This document shows positions 19,033 through 29,179 of a stretch of DNA of 61,088 nucleotides, piece after piece. A program made the position numbers and the translations under genes. Origin of the DNA: Shewanella surugensis. GTDB taxonomy: Bacteria > Pseudomonadota > Gammaproteobacteria > Enterobacterales > Shewanellaceae. The number at the start of each line of letters is the position of its first letter. Position 1 is the first letter of the stretch. The DNA lies in the NCBI RefSeq assembly GCF_023284005.1, contig NZ_JAKIKS010000019.1:1-61088 (forward strand). Direction: 5' to 3'. The notes below the pieces were generated by a model. That model did no database searches. It was given only the letters and a program-made list of their open reading frames with translations, and was not told the origin of the DNA.

Positions 19033-19044
19033 AATGAGACTCAT

Positions 19045-19392
19045 TGAATGAAAAGAATGATAGGGTTATTGTCGCTAAATTTGGAGCGGAGCTGCAAGCT
19101 ATTCTGTGAGGGAATATCAGAGGTGGGCTTTTATCATTGTGGCGATATTCCTTTTTAAGCCTAATATTGACATGAATGGTTACTGAATGTGACATAAATC
19201 AGTATTGAAAAATACGATGCAGGTGAAAATTGAGCTTAATTTAGCTAAAATGGTTCTGACCGCAGTTATTTTAAGCGTAATAGCTTGAGTAAAGCGAGCG
19301 TCTTGGGTAAAATTTAAGAACAGTCAATTTTAAATTTTTGAGTATGGAAGAGAGTAAAGTAGGCCCATTTATGGCTGAATGTTATTTTTCTT
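19045..19392. other. Intergenic region between yceF and yceD
   Basis: No gene is supported here. The left part must hold the minus-strand yceF promoter. The right part is A/T-rich and leads into the yceD promoter. Confidence 0.4.
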
Positions 19393-19419
19393 TTGACTCT
19401 ATGGATTTCAAACTATAAT
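19393..19419 (+). promoter_or_regulatory. Predicted sigma-70 promoter of yceD-rpmF-fab operon
   Basis: TTGACT (19393-19398), a 15-bp spacer and TATAAT (19414-19419). The -10 box is perfect, though the spacer is shorter than the usual 17. A start about 7 bases downstream would fall only about five bases before the yceD ATG, leaving almost no leader. Confidence 0.55.
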
Positions 19420-19430
19420 ATGCGCGCCTT

Positions 19431-19955
19431 ATGCAAACAGTAAAGATACCGGTTTCAATTGATCCCGTTCGCGCTTCAGCGAGTCAGCTTTCTTATGAAG
19501 GTCTGGTTCCAGGTAAGCAGTTAAAGCGATTAAATGAATTATGTGCCGGCGACTGTTCCGATGTGGCAGTGTCGATTAAATGTGACGTAGATATACAGGG
19601 GATAGTCTACCTGAAAGGGAAGGCTGTGACGGAGCTCACTCTGCATTGTCAGCGTTGTATGACACTTTTTACCACTGAGGTTACGGTCGAATTCAGTTTT
19701 GGTCTTTGTAAGACAGAAGCTGAAATCGATGAGCTCCCGGATGCGTATGAGCCGATTGAGTGTAATGAAATTGGCGAAGTTCGTCTGCATCAATTGATAG
19801 AAGATGAATTGATAGTATCTATGCCTTTGATCGCATTACATGATAATGAAAATTGTCATCTTGGTGGTCAAGACATAGTGGTAGGCGAGATAGAACCCGC
19901 TCAAGAGGAGCGTCCAAATCCGTTTGCAGTGTTAGAAAAACTGAAGAGCAAGTAA
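19431..19955 (+). CDS. yceD: YceD/DUF177 23S rRNA accumulation protein
   Basis: The 174-residue cytoplasmic protein has the DUF177 signature: an N-terminal PVSIDPVRAS, a central LHCQRCM with the conserved Cys pair, and DELPDAYEP followed by a Leu-rich IEDELIVSMPLIALH. The conserved NPFAVLEKLK is at the C-terminus. YceD is linked to 23S rRNA accumulation, and its gene nearly always precedes rpmF. rpmF starts 17 bp downstream. No Shine-Dalgarno sequence precedes this ATG, in keeping with the very short predicted leader. Confidence 0.94.
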   Translation: MQTVKIPVSIDPVRASASQLSYEGLVPGKQLKRLNELCAGDCSDVAVSIKCDVDIQGIVYLKGKAVTELTLHCQRCMTLFTTEVTVEFSFGLCKTEAEIDELPDAYEPIECNEIGEVRLHQLIEDELIVSMPLIALHDNENCHLGGQDIVVGEIEPAQEERPNPFAVLEKLKSK

Positions 19956-19972
19956 TCTAGGAGACAGGGCTA

Positions 19973-20143
19973 ATGGCAGTACAAAAGAACAAAAAGTCGC
20001 GTTCAAAACGTGGAATGCGTCGTTCACATGATTCTTTGAGCACCGCTCAATTATCAGTAGATGCGACCAGTGGTGAACTCCATCTTCGTCACAATGTGAC
20101 AGCAGATGGTTTTTACCGTGGTCAAAAGGTTATCAATAAGTAA
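19973..20143 (+). CDS. rpmF: 50S ribosomal protein L32
   Basis: The 56-residue basic protein begins [20 protein letters not shown], the L32 hallmark, and ends in a His/Arg-rich segment with GFYRGQKVI. It is a component of the large subunit near the peptidyl-transferase centre. AGGAGACAGG precedes the ATG. It is cotranscribed with yceD and lies 15 bp upstream of plsX, coupling ribosome and lipid synthesis as in E. coli. The zinc-binding CxxC seen in some L32 forms is absent. Confidence 0.97.
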   Translation: MAVQKNKKSRSKRGMRRSHDSLSTAQLSVDATSGELHLRHNVTADGFYRGQKVINK

Positions 20144-20158
20144 TTTGTTGATGCTCAT

Positions 20159-21187
20159 ATGACGAGTCTGACGCTTGCGTTAGATATAATGGGGGGCGAT
20201 TGTGGACCCCGCATTACAGTGCCTGCAACTTTGCAGGCACTTCGTCTTCATTCTCTCCTTAACGTCATCCTCGCGGGTGATGAAGCCCTAATAGCCCCTC
20301 TGCTCAAGAATCAACCCCAATCCATTTTAAATCGTATTTCTGTCCGCCATACGACAGAAACGGTCGCGATGTCAGATCAACCTGTTTTTGCTTTAAGGCA
20401 CCGTAAACAAAGTTCAATGCGCTTAGCGTTAGAAGCTGTGCGTGATGGCGAGGCAGAGGCGTGTTTGAGCGCGGGTAATACAGGTGCATTAATGGCGATG
20501 TCTAAAGTGCTACTTAAAACGCTTCCTGGGGTCCATCGGCCTGCGTTAGTGAGTTGTTTACCTGCGGTGAATAACACGCCAGTTTATTTATTGGATTTAG
20601 GGGCCAATGTTGTTTGTGATGCTCAAGGATTATTTCAATTTGCGGTAATGGGGTCCGTGCTGAGTGAAACGGTTGATCATACGCCGTCACCGAAAGTGGC
20701 ATTATTGAATGTTGGCATTGAAGAATTAAAGGGAAATGAGCAGGTACAAGCGGCCGCTCAGCTGCTTCAGAAGACTCCTCATGTGAATTATGTGGGGTTT
20801 ATTGAAGGTAATGATTTATATTCTGGTGAAGTCGATGTGATTGTTTGTGATGGTTTTGTGGGTAATATTACCCTTAAAACTTCAGAAGGGATTGCCCGTT
20901 TACTGGTTCAGCAACTTAAGAAAGGATTAACCCAAGGATTTTTTGTTCGATTACTCGCCAAATTTATCGCTCCACGCATTCGTTCGGTGTTAAATCAAAT
21001 GAACCCCGACCACTATAATGGGGCAACTCTGTTAGGATTGCGCGCAATTGTAATAAAAAGTCATGGAAGTGCCGATGAAGCAGCTTATCTTAGATCAATC
21101 AATTTAGCGGTGACAGAAGCACAACGCCGGCTCCCTCAGATGATTGAACAACGTCTCGAGTCGATCCTTTTAGACACTAAAAGCTGA
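20159..21187 (+). CDS. plsX: Phosphate acyltransferase PlsX
   Basis: PlsX makes acyl-phosphate from acyl-ACP for glycerol-3-phosphate acylation, the first step of phospholipid synthesis. The 342-residue protein opens with [18 protein letters not shown] and continues with [19 protein letters not shown] and [17 protein letters not shown], all characteristic. Length is normal. The gene lies in the rpmF-plsX-fabH order shared by gammaproteobacteria and acts at the peripheral membrane. Confidence 0.96.
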   Translation: MTSLTLALDIMGGDCGPRITVPATLQALRLHSLLNVILAGDEALIAPLLKNQPQSILNRISVRHTTETVAMSDQPVFALRHRKQSSMRLALEAVRDGEAEACLSAGNTGALMAMSKVLLKTLPGVHRPALVSCLPAVNNTPVYLLDLGANVVCDAQGLFQFAVMGSVLSETVDHTPSPKVALLNVGIEELKGNEQVQAAAQLLQKTPHVNYVGFIEGNDLYSGEVDVIVCDGFVGNITLKTSEGIARLLVQQLKKGLTQGFFVRLLAKFIAPRIRSVLNQMNPDHYNGATLLGLRAIVIKSHGSADEAAYLRSINLAVTEAQRRLPQMIEQRLESILLDTKS

Positions 21188-21197
21188 AAAAATCCTT

Positions 21198-22157
21198 ATG
21201 CATACAAAAATTCTCGGTACCGGTAGTTATTTACCCGTACAGGTACGCAGCAATCAAGATCTTGAAAATATGGTTGAAACTTCAGATCAGTGGATTGTCG
21301 AGCGTACTGGCATTTCTGAAAGAAGAATTGCTTCGGTCGATGAATCTGTTTCTACTATGGGTTATCAAGCCGCATTAAAAGCGATTGAGATGGCGGGCAT
21401 AGAGGCATCAGAGCTGGATATGATCGTCTGTGGCACGACCAGTGCCACCAATGCTTTTCCTGCAGCCGCTTGTGAAATACAGGCAAAATTAGGCCTGCAT
21501 ACTATCCCAGCTTTTGATATTGCTGCGGCGTGTTCGGGCTTTGTTTATGCATTATCTGTTGCCGATCAATATGTCAAGTCTGGTGCAGCCAAGAAAGTAT
21601 TAGTGGTTGGCGCTGATGTCTTATCCCGTTTATGCGATCCAGACGATCGCGCGACCATTATTTTATTTGGTGATGGTGCCGGTGCTGTTGTTGTCAGCGC
21701 CTCAGAAACCCCAGGTATTTTATCGACCAGTATATACGCCGATGGACGTCAAGGTGATTTACTTAAATCGGCCATACCGACTCGAGGGGGAGCGGCGAGT
21801 AATGTCAGTGACTACATGCAAATGAAGGGTAATGATGTCTTTAAAGTTGCGGTCACTAAATTGTCTCATGTCGTGACTGAGACATTAAAACAAAATAATA
21901 TTCAGAAATCTGATATCGATTGGCTGGTACCCCATCAAGCTAATTTTCGCATTATCAAAGCGACCGCTAAAAAATTAGATATGAGTCTTGATAAAGTGGT
22001 GTTAACGTTAGCCAAACACGGTAATACATCAGCCGCTTCAGTGCCTATAGCATTGGATGAAGCGGTGCGTGATGGGCGTATTCAACGTGGTCATATGCTA
22101 TTACTTGAAGCCTTTGGCGGTGGATTCGCTTGGGGTAGCGCATTAATTCGTTTTTAA
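21198..22157 (+). CDS. fabH: 3-oxoacyl-ACP synthase III
   Basis: FabH condenses acetyl-CoA with malonyl-ACP to begin each fatty acid. The 319-residue thiolase-fold enzyme has the catalytic Cys in [11 protein letters not shown] (about 112), His in VPHQANFRI (about 246) and Asn in [11 protein letters not shown] (about 276). The N-terminal [11 protein letters not shown] is typical. It follows plsX by 10 bp and precedes fabD by 32 bp. Confidence 0.97.
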   Translation: MHTKILGTGSYLPVQVRSNQDLENMVETSDQWIVERTGISERRIASVDESVSTMGYQAALKAIEMAGIEASELDMIVCGTTSATNAFPAAACEIQAKLGLHTIPAFDIAAACSGFVYALSVADQYVKSGAAKKVLVVGADVLSRLCDPDDRATIILFGDGAGAVVVSASETPGILSTSIYADGRQGDLLKSAIPTRGGAASNVSDYMQMKGNDVFKVAVTKLSHVVTETLKQNNIQKSDIDWLVPHQANFRIIKATAKKLDMSLDKVVLTLAKHGNTSAASVPIALDEAVRDGRIQRGHMLLLEAFGGGFAWGSALIRF

Positions 22158-22189
22158 TCGAAGATCAGACATTCATATAGGAAAATATA

Positions 22190-23143
22190 ATGGAAAAGAC
22201 GGCTTTTGTGTTTCCTGGTCAAGGCTCTCAATCTGTGGGTATGTTGACTGAGCTGGCGACAGAATATAAGGTTATTGAACAAACCTTTAATGAGGCGAGT
22301 GACGTATTAGGTTACGATCTTTGGGCGCTTGTTCATCAAGGTCCAGCAGAAACATTGAATGAAACGGACAAAACTCAGCCTGCGTTATTGACCGCGAGTG
22401 TGGCAATTTGGCGTGCTTATAAAGAAAAAGTGACGACATTACCTGTGGTGTTAGCAGGTCATAGTTTAGGTGAATATTCAGCATTAGTCTGTGCTGGTGT
22501 TATCGATTTTAAAGAAGCGGTTCAGCTGGTGCAACTGAGAGGGCAATTGATGCTTGAAGCTGTGCCTGCAGGAACGGGTGCTATGTATGCCATTATTGGC
22601 TTAGATAACGACAGTATTACTGAAGCTTGTGAGCAAGCGGCACTCGGGGCCGTTGTGAGTCCAGTGAATTTTAACAGCCCTGGACAAGTGGTTATAGCAG
22701 GTGAAAAAGCGGCTGTCGATAGAGCGGCTGTTTTATGTAAAGAAAAAGGGGCGAAAAAAGCCATGCCCCTAGCAGTCAGCGTGCCTTCACATTGTGCTTT
22801 GATGAAACCGGCTGCCGATAAATTAGCGAATGCCTTAGCCGCCGTTGAGTTTAAAACGCCCATTATTAATGTCATTAATAATGTTGATGTTACTTCACCA
22901 ATGGCGAGTGATGACATAAAAAATGCCTTGGTACGTCAGTTATATTGTCCTGTTCGTTGGACTGAAACGGTGGAGCGATTGGCGAGCGATGGTGTTGAGC
23001 GTTTGTTTGAAATAGGACCTGGGAAAGTGTTAACCGGATTAACAAAACGTATCGATCGTTCAATTTCAGCACAAGCGATTAACGATGTCGCATCATTCTC
23101 AGCATTGACTGAAATAAGGAATTTTAATGAGTATTCATTTTGA
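22190..23143 (+). CDS. fabD: Malonyl-CoA:ACP transacylase
   Basis: FabD moves malonyl from CoA to acyl carrier protein, supplying the elongation substrate. The 317-residue protein shows FPGQGSQSVGM at the N-terminus, the nucleophile serine in AGHSLGEYSALV (about 92) and the active-site His in VPSHCALM (about 201). The stop codon lies 17 bp inside fabG, so the two genes overlap and are probably translationally coupled. Confidence 0.97.
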   Translation: MEKTAFVFPGQGSQSVGMLTELATEYKVIEQTFNEASDVLGYDLWALVHQGPAETLNETDKTQPALLTASVAIWRAYKEKVTTLPVVLAGHSLGEYSALVCAGVIDFKEAVQLVQLRGQLMLEAVPAGTGAMYAIIGLDNDSITEACEQAALGAVVSPVNFNSPGQVVIAGEKAAVDRAAVLCKEKGAKKAMPLAVSVPSHCALMKPAADKLANALAAVEFKTPIINVINNVDVTSPMASDDIKNALVRQLYCPVRWTETVERLASDGVERLFEIGPGKVLTGLTKRIDRSISAQAINDVASFSALTEIRNFNEYSF

Positions 23144-23873
23144 TCTAACGGGGAAAGTTGCATTAGTAACGGGAGCCAGTCGTGGTATTGGACGAGCAGT
23201 TGCTGAAACTTTAGTGTCAGCAGGGGCGATTGTTATAGGTACGGCGACCAGTGAACGAGGCGCAGCGGCAATCCAAGATTATTTAGGCGATAAAGGCCAT
23301 GGTTTGGTGCTAAATGTGACCGATGCCCAGTCTGTTACTGAACTTTTTGCTAGTATCAAAGAAAAAGCGGGTGAAGTGAATATTCTTGTTAATAACGCGG
23401 GGATTACTCGTGATAATTTATTAATGAGAATGAAAGAGGATGAGTGGCAAGATATTGTTGATACTAATTTGACTTCGTTGTTTAGAACGTCTAAAGCTGT
23501 CATGCGTCCTATGATGAAACAACGCGCTGGCCGTATCATTAATATTGGCTCAGTTGTAGGTACGATGGGCAATGCAGGGCAAACGAATTATTCTGCAGCG
23601 AAAGCGGGATTAATTGGATTTACAAAATCTCTTGCAAGAGAGGTTGCATCTCGCCACATAACAGTGAATGCTATTGCTCCTGGATTTATTCAGACAGATA
23701 TGACAGATGGGCTGACGGAAGCGCAACAACAAGCTATTATGTCACAAGTGCCAATGGAAAGATTAGGAAAGCCACAGGAAATTGCTGATGCTGTTCTCTT
23801 TTTAGCGTCGGATTCGGCAGCCTATATCACAGGGGAAACACTTCATGTAAATGGCGGCATGTACATGGTATAA
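23127..23873 (+). CDS. fabG: 3-oxoacyl-ACP reductase
   Basis: FabG is the NADPH-dependent reductase of the elongation cycle. The 248-residue short-chain dehydrogenase has the Rossmann motif TGASRGIGRAVAE, NNAG, the catalytic Ser in NIGSVVGTMG and YSAAKAG (YxxxK), and the C-terminal ITGETLHVNGGMYM. It overlaps fabD and starts after an AAGGA site inside the fabD coding region. Confidence 0.97.
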   Translation: MSIHFDLTGKVALVTGASRGIGRAVAETLVSAGAIVIGTATSERGAAAIQDYLGDKGHGLVLNVTDAQSVTELFASIKEKAGEVNILVNNAGITRDNLLMRMKEDEWQDIVDTNLTSLFRTSKAVMRPMMKQRAGRIINIGSVVGTMGNAGQTNYSAAKAGLIGFTKSLAREVASRHITVNAIAPGFIQTDMTDGLTEAQQQAIMSQVPMERLGKPQEIADAVLFLASDSAAYITGETLHVNGGMYMV

Positions 23874-23961
23874 AAACAAGTAGTAGACAATTATTGAAAA
23901 TTTTGGTGGTATTTTATATCCATTTTAAGCTAAATTTGTGGTTAGACCACACAAGTTAAGC

Positions 23962-23989
23962 TTGCATTGTCAGCGAATTTCAATAAAAT
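23962..23989 (+). promoter_or_regulatory. Predicted acpP promoter
   Basis: TTGCAT (23962-23967), 16 bp, TAAAAT (23984-23989) in the 163-bp gap before acpP. A separate promoter is expected because acyl carrier protein is needed in large excess over the enzymes. The call rests on consensus only. Confidence 0.45.
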
Positions 23990-24036
23990 ACTCATAATCT
24001 TACGCACGAGCGTAATTTGAATAGGAAAGAAAACTA

Positions 24037-24270
24037 ATGAGCAACATCGAAGAACGTGTAAAGAAAATCATCATTGAGCAACTAGGCGTTAAAGAAGAAG
24101 AAGTTAAATCAGCAGCATCTTTCGTTGACGATTTAGGCGCAGATTCTCTAGACACTGTTGAGTTGGTTATGGCACTAGAAGAAGAGTTTGATACCGAGAT
24201 CCCTGATGAAGAAGCTGAAAAGATCACTACTGTTCAAGCAGCTGTTGATTATGTTTCTAAGAATCAGTAA
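24037..24270 (+). CDS. acpP: Acyl carrier protein
   Basis: The 77-residue acidic protein carries growing acyl chains on 4'-phosphopantetheine attached to the Ser of [16 protein letters not shown] (Ser about residue 37). It is near-identical in length and layout to E. coli AcpP. AGGAAAG precedes the ATG. A strong terminator follows directly, so most acpP message is expected to be monocistronic, with read-through to fabF. Confidence 0.98.
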   Translation: MSNIEERVKKIIIEQLGVKEEEVKSAASFVDDLGADSLDTVELVMALEEEFDTEIPDEEAEKITTVQAAVDYVSKNQ

Positions 24271-24285
24271 TTAGAATTCTTAGAA

Positions 24286-24314
24286 AACAGGCGGCATAAT
24301 TGCCGCCTGTTTTT
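24286..24314 (+). terminator. Terminator after acpP
   Basis: AACAGGCGGCA (24286-24296), loop TAAT, TGCCGCCTGTT (24301-24311) then T run. It stands between acpP and fabF. Confidence 0.85.
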
Positions 24315-24415
24315 GTTTCTGTCTATGATGGTGATGAGTCATCAAGTCAATTATTTCACTCATTTCCATTTCTTAATGCTTTCGCCATTCTAGGCAATAT
24401 AGATAAATAGTATGT

Positions 24416-24443
24416 ATTCTATATTCTATATTCTATATTCTAT
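24416..24443. repeat. Four tandem copies of ATTCTAT upstream of fabF
   Basis: ATTCTAT is repeated four times without error at 24416-24443, ending 41 bp before the fabF start codon. The surrounding bases are also A/T-rich. A 7-bp unit is not a multiple of three, but it lies outside any gene, so copy-number change would act on promoter spacing or the leader. Confidence 0.8.
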
Positions 24444-24484
24444 ATACTATTATTATTTTCCAATCAAATGATGAAGGTGGCAGC

Positions 24485-25723
24485 GTGTCTAAACGTCGTG
24501 TAGTCATAACTGGCTTAGGCTTAGTCAGCCCTGTAGGCAATACTGTAGGTTCTTCCTGGAAGGCATTGATTTCAGGTAAAAGTGGTATTGCTCCGATCAC
24601 AAAATTTGACGCGAGTGAGTATTCGACTCGCTTTAGTGGCTCAGTGAAAGATTTTGATATTGAGCAATATTTATCTCGTAAAGATGCGCGTAAAATGGAT
24701 CTATTTATTCAGTACGGCATGGCTGCAGGAATACAAGCGGTAATGGATGCGGGTCTGGATATGGACGCATTAGACCCTCGCCGTGTCGGAACGGCAATTG
24801 GTGCCGGAATGGGAGGGCTGCCTCTCATTGAGAAAAATCATTCCGCCTTGACAAAAGGTGGCCCCCGGAAAATATCTCCCTTCTTTGTACCGAGTACTAT
24901 TATCAATATGATAGCAGGGCATTTGTCGATTAAATATGGCATGACAGGGCCTAATTTTTCTGTGACAACGGCTTGTACGACGGGTGTGCATAATATTGGT
25001 TTTGCAGCGCGAACGATTGCTTATGGCGATGCTGATGTTATGGTTGCGGGTGGTGCTGAAGATGTGACTTGTCCATTAGGCGTCGGTGGATTTGGCGCGG
25101 CAAAAGCGTTATCGACTCGCAATGATGATCCACAAGCGGCCAGTCGTCCATGGGATAAAGACAGAGATGGCTTTGTGATTGGTGATGGAGCAGGTGTTAT
25201 GGTGATGGAAGAGTATGAACATGCTAAGGCTAGAGGGGCAACCATTTACGGTGAGCTGGTTGGCTTTGGTATGAGCGGTGATGCTTTTCACATGACCTCG
25301 CCACCCAGTGATGGTGAAGGCGCGGCAGTTGCAATGGTGAATGCAATTAATGATGCTAAAATTACTCGCGAACAAATTGGTTATATTAATGCTCATGGGA
25401 CATCGACTCCTGCAGGGGACAGAGCCGAGGCCGCAGCAGTCAAATCGGCTTTTGGTGATCATGCTTATGACCTTTTAGTGAGTTCAACAAAGTCAATGAC
25501 CGGACACCTATTAGGTGCGGCTGGCGCTGTAGAAGCGATTGTGACGATTTTGGCTTTGAAAGATCAAATCGTCCCCCCTACGATTAATTTGGATAATCCT
25601 GATGAAGGTTGTGATTTAGACTTTGTTGCGCATACTGCGAGAGATTATCAGTTTGAATACGCATTATGTAACTCATTTGGTTTTGGTGGAACTAATGGGT
25701 CATTATTGTTTAAAAAAGTCTAA
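24485..25723 (+). CDS. fabF: 3-oxoacyl-ACP synthase II
   Basis: FabF is the elongating condensing enzyme; in E. coli it governs the cold response of unsaturated chain length. The 412-residue protein has the catalytic Cys in [15 protein letters not shown] (about 164), His in [11 protein letters not shown] (about 304) and His in [14 protein letters not shown] (about 341). The start is GTG at 24485, after GAAGGTGG. It is downstream of acpP as in E. coli. A strong terminator at 25784 ends the fab cluster. Confidence 0.97.
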   Translation: MSKRRVVITGLGLVSPVGNTVGSSWKALISGKSGIAPITKFDASEYSTRFSGSVKDFDIEQYLSRKDARKMDLFIQYGMAAGIQAVMDAGLDMDALDPRRVGTAIGAGMGGLPLIEKNHSALTKGGPRKISPFFVPSTIINMIAGHLSIKYGMTGPNFSVTTACTTGVHNIGFAARTIAYGDADVMVAGGAEDVTCPLGVGGFGAAKALSTRNDDPQAASRPWDKDRDGFVIGDGAGVMVMEEYEHAKARGATIYGELVGFGMSGDAFHMTSPPSDGEGAAVAMVNAINDAKITREQIGYINAHGTSTPAGDRAEAAAVKSAFGDHAYDLLVSSTKSMTGHLLGAAGAVEAIVTILALKDQIVPPTINLDNPDEGCDLDFVAHTARDYQFEYALCNSFGFGGTNGSLLFKKV

Positions 25724-25783
25724 CGAATTGATCCACTAGTACTCTCCATTTAATAATGGCTAATAGTTAAAATATTAATACAA

Positions 25784-25808
25784 AAAAAGCGCTCATGCAG
25801 CGCTTTTT
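25784..25808 (+). terminator. Terminator after fabF
   Basis: AAAAAGCGCT, loop CATGC, AGCGCTTTTT forms a stem flanked by A and T runs, about 60 bp after the fabF stop codon. Confidence 0.8.
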
Positions 25809-25971
25809 ATTTTGCTGCTCTATTCGAGTGACTATTGAGTCGAAGTCTAATCTTTCTTTCTCATTTGGGGAGACCGGTGTTTTAGCATACACTTATAGCC
25901 AAACCAGTTGAGTATTACAGTTTCAACTGACTTGAGTTTGAGTGCATTCATAATATGATTTGAGGGTGATT

Positions 25972-26451
25972 ATGTCAGGTACAGAAAATGGGATAACGCT
26001 GCGATTTTTAGCCGAACCTGCAGATGTTAATTTTGGCGGTAAGGTTCATGGTGGCGCCGTGATGAAATGGATTGATCTTGCAGGCTATGCTTGCGCTGCA
26101 GGTTGGAGTGGAAAATATTGTATTACGGCTTATGCTGGCGGGATCCGTTTTTTAAAACCTATTTATGTTGGCAATATCGTGGAAGTGAGGGCTAAAGTCA
26201 GTTATACAGGCCGAACGTCTATGCACTTAGCTATTGAGGTCAAGGCGGGCGATCCGAAAGGCTCGGAGCGACATTTAACAACCAATTGTATTGTCATTAT
26301 GGTTGCAGTCGATGACGAAGGCTCACCGACTCCTGTACCTGAATGGATTCCGGTGACGAAAGAAGAGGTAAGAAATAGGGAGTCGGCATTAAAATTGATG
26401 GAATTAAGAAAACAACTGACTCATCATATGGAGACACACTCAACGATTTGA
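25972..26451 (+). CDS. Hotdog-fold acyl-CoA thioesterase
   Basis: The 159-residue protein belongs to the acyl-CoA hydrolase (YciA-like) hotdog group: ADVNFGGKVHGGAVMKWIDLAGYACA holds the conserved Asn-x-Gly-Gly and hot-dog helix, followed by GGIRFLKPIYVGNIVEVRAKV. Start 25972 (ATG) has GAGGG six bases upstream and is preferred over a TTG 12 bp earlier. It likely hydrolyses acyl-CoA in the cytoplasm; chain-length preference is unknown. It is monocistronic. Confidence 0.88.
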   Translation: MSGTENGITLRFLAEPADVNFGGKVHGGAVMKWIDLAGYACAAGWSGKYCITAYAGGIRFLKPIYVGNIVEVRAKVSYTGRTSMHLAIEVKAGDPKGSERHLTTNCIVIMVAVDDEGSPTPVPEWIPVTKEEVRNRESALKLMELRKQLTHHMETHSTI

Positions 26452-26480
26452 GGAGCCTAAGATTGTCGAGGATTATCAAA

Positions 26481-26515
26481 CTAACAGGCTGTCATCAATA
26501 ATGACAGCCTGTTAG
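26481..26515. terminator. Bidirectional terminator
   Basis: Fifteen-base perfect arms CTAACAGGCTGTCAT and ATGACAGCCTGTTAG around a 5-base loop, between the convergent thioesterase and cdd genes. Confidence 0.8.
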
Positions 26516-26534
26516 TTTATGTTGAACAGCCTTT

Positions 26535-27425
26535 CTAGGCAGGGATCGCCAACTTATGTTCTAATTCAACGTTACTCACCGCATTGAGGGCATCTGTTGT
26601 GGCGCCTATGAGTGAGACTTTGCCTTTCGAAGATTCAACCAAGATGGCACGAGTAATATCACTAAAATCTTGATCATGGCGTACCATCGCTGATAACGCC
26701 ATTTGCATCGGAAGCATTGATGGATTAAAAGCCGCGTTTTCGGCATATCGACTACTGTATTGTTTTCCATCGACCGTTTCTAATATGACTGCCGCATGAT
26801 TCTGGGTATAAGGTGCATAGCTTTTACTGGCATGCTCTAGTGCAACTTGCATGATGGGATCATCTGAATCCAGTGAATGTGGATGATATTGTGGTGATAA
26901 TAATGGATGCTGAACGTTTAAATCACTTGGACCGAAAGCATAAGGTAAATAATGGGTTAATGTTTTGGGTGTTTGCTTGGGAAGATGAATGTTTATTGCA
27001 TGCCCTTTGACTAACTCATTCATAAATTGTCGGCAATGGCCGCAGGGAGATGCATTGACGATGATGTCACTAATGTATTTTTCTCCTTTTAACCAAGCAT
27101 GACTAATGGCACTTTGTTCTGCATGGACGGAGTGAAATAAGGCTTTTCCTTGAAGTTCAATATTAGCACCCATATAAATATCGCCGCTGGCCCCTTTCGC
27201 TATTGCGCCGACATAGAAATGGCTAATAGTGGGTTTAGATAAAGCGGCGGCAATGGGAAGTAATTGAAGTAGTAATGGTGCTTCATCAAGTTGAGTGACA
27301 GTCATTAGTTTTTGTCGTTGTGAGGCACTAATATACCCTGAAAAACGGTCATCTAATAAGGGTGTTAACGCATTAGCTAATGAATTGGATAATGTTTTAA
27401 TGGGTTCAATAAATCTATCCTGCAT
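26535..27425 (-). CDS. cdd: Cytidine deaminase, long dimeric type
   Basis: Cdd deaminates cytidine and deoxycytidine for pyrimidine salvage. At 296 residues it is the two-domain E. coli type, with catalytic domain first and a catalytically dead copy second. The zinc site is HAEQSA (about 102) and PCGHCRQF (about 129). The C-terminal half keeps a degenerate [12 protein letters not shown] segment. It is transcribed away from sbcB's 3' end on the same strand, probably as its own unit. Confidence 0.95.
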   Translation of the reverse strand: MQDRFIEPIKTLSNSLANALTPLLDDRFSGYISASQRQKLMTVTQLDEAPLLLQLLPIAAALSKPTISHFYVGAIAKGASGDIYMGANIELQGKALFHSVHAEQSAISHAWLKGEKYISDIIVNASPCGHCRQFMNELVKGHAINIHLPKQTPKTLTHYLPYAFGPSDLNVQHPLLSPQYHPHSLDSDDPIMQVALEHASKSYAPYTQNHAAVILETVDGKQYSSRYAENAAFNPSMLPMQMALSAMVRHDQDFSDITRAILVESSKGKVSLIGATTDALNAVSNVELEHKLAIPA

Positions 27426-27515
27426 GAACCACTCCTGCTATTTTTCTTATTGGCGCGCAATTTTAGCATAGAAAAATAAAATGTGTGTAGTGGTTCAGCA
27501 TAGATTAAGTCACTT

Positions 27516-28931
27516 TCATAGTGCTTGGAGGTAGTGGCACAGGGCTGAAAGCAGTTTTTGTTTTTCCTCATCAGCGGATGTTTCTTCGATAAGGTTTTCT
27601 AAATTAAGCATGTAGGCTGGATCATTGAGTCTATCTTGACAAAAAGTGCGCCATTTATCTTGTTCATGATCGTCAAGTGTTTCTGGATAATTACGCCCAC
27701 GATAACGAAATAACATTTCGTTGAGTCTTGAGTCGTCAAACGCCAAAGATAACGCCGCTAAATTACTCGGTTTGGTATGTCTGATAATATCCATTTTTTC
27801 TTTATCGGCGGCACTAAAAAAACCCCCACTATACAGTTGAAGATCGGGATCGGTTATTTTATCTTCATAAGGGAGTTCAAATAAGGCGACCAATTTTTCT
27901 CTAATTTCAGGGTGTTGCTTTAGTCGTTTATACTGCTCTCTTGCAAACGCTTTATCGATTTGTAAGCGAGCAGCATTATCATCGGTTAGCGTTTTGGCTG
28001 CGGCGATAAAGGGACATTTATTAATATGAAGTTGTTTTATTCCAATAGGTAATTCATCTTTTGCTAAATCGATACGTTTGGTATACATACGTGTTTTAAT
28101 TTCCTCAACGGATAATTCGATGAGGGGACTTATATCCATATTGAGATTGATGCATATTACCGCATTCTTATTACTTGAGTGATAAGCGACGGGGGCGATA
28201 ATGGCAGCGCAGCCATTGAGAGAACTGAATTTTGAACTAACATGAATAAGGGGCTTCATATCAAGGACATCAATATGCTTGTTGACTTCTTGCTTGCGTC
28301 TAAGGCCAAAGTAATAATCAAAAAGTTTAGGCTGCACGTTTTTAATTAACTGGGCCATGGCAATGGTCGCATGAACATCCGACATCGCATCATGGGCTTT
28401 TTCATGGCTCAAATTATTTGCTTGTGTGAGTGCTTCAAGTTTAAAGCTCGGAGTACCATCTTCTTTTTCAGGCCAAATGATCCCATCAGGTCTGAAAGTA
28501 TAACAAGCCCTGACTAAATCAATGAGATCCCAACGTGAATTACCGTTTTGCCATTCTCTGGCATAAGGGTCAAAAAAATTACGATAAAAACCATAACGAG
28601 TAACTTCATCATCAAATCTCAATGAGTTGTATCCGACAACACAGGTTTGTGGTTGGCTAAAATATTGATGGATTCGTCCCATAAATTCTGTTTCTGGGAT
28701 CCCTTTTAAGTTAGCGAGTTGAGGCGTTATTCCCGTAATGAGGATCGCTTCGGGTGCCGGAAGGTAATCTTTTGCTTGTTGGCAATAAAAATTAACGGGA
28801 TCACCAATAATATTCAAATCCATATCCGTGCGGATCCCCGCAAATTGTGAAGGGCGATCTTTGGCTGGATTGACACCAAAGGTTTCATAGTCGTGCCAAA
28901 AAAACGTTGCTTGTTTTTGAGTGTTCATCAT
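27516..28931 (-). CDS. sbcB: Exodeoxyribonuclease I
   Basis: SbcB degrades single-stranded DNA 3' to 5' and takes part in recombination and mismatch repair. The 471-residue protein has the DEDDh motifs FFWHDYETFG (Asp, Glu), GYNSLRFDDEVTRYGFYRNF and HDAMSDVHATIAMA (His and Asp). The SH3-like and C-terminal domain follows with RYRGRNYPETL near residue 405. Length matches the E. coli enzyme (475). It is the last chromosomal gene before the prophage integrase. Confidence 0.96.
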   Translation of the reverse strand: MMNTQKQATFFWHDYETFGVNPAKDRPSQFAGIRTDMDLNIIGDPVNFYCQQAKDYLPAPEAILITGITPQLANLKGIPETEFMGRIHQYFSQPQTCVVGYNSLRFDDEVTRYGFYRNFFDPYAREWQNGNSRWDLIDLVRACYTFRPDGIIWPEKEDGTPSFKLEALTQANNLSHEKAHDAMSDVHATIAMAQLIKNVQPKLFDYYFGLRRKQEVNKHIDVLDMKPLIHVSSKFSSLNGCAAIIAPVAYHSSNKNAVICINLNMDISPLIELSVEEIKTRMYTKRIDLAKDELPIGIKQLHINKCPFIAAAKTLTDDNAARLQIDKAFAREQYKRLKQHPEIREKLVALFELPYEDKITDPDLQLYSGGFFSAADKEKMDIIRHTKPSNLAALSLAFDDSRLNEMLFRYRGRNYPETLDDHEQDKWRTFCQDRLNDPAYMLNLENLIEETSADEEKQKLLSALCHYLQAL

Positions 28932-29179
28932 TGTTCTGTTTCACATGTAAATTCAATGTATCTTATTAATTTAAAATATACTTTACTATTTTTCATGTTC
29001 ATTCCTATTCGTATCCATTTCGTAGTGTTAAACTTAAATTGTGCATCGTAATGTGCATCACGAATGTTAAAAATGTGCCCCTGCGGTGATCTTAACAAAG
29101 TTGAACTAAAAGCTTATATAAGCTATTGGCGCACCTTGCAGGCAATGGACTTTAAAGTACAGAATAAAAGGAAATTACC
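28932..29179. other. sbcB-integrase junction, probable left attachment region
   Basis: The chromosome-prophage boundary should lie here. GTGCATC occurs twice (29041-29060) and the region before the integrase is A/T-rich, but without the right end of the prophage no core site can be fixed. No tRNA gene was found at the junction. Confidence 0.4.

Noticed and set aside
28932..29179. tRNA or tmRNA gene as integration target
   Set aside because: No cloverleaf-like arms or CCA end could be read beside the integrase, so the target cannot be named.
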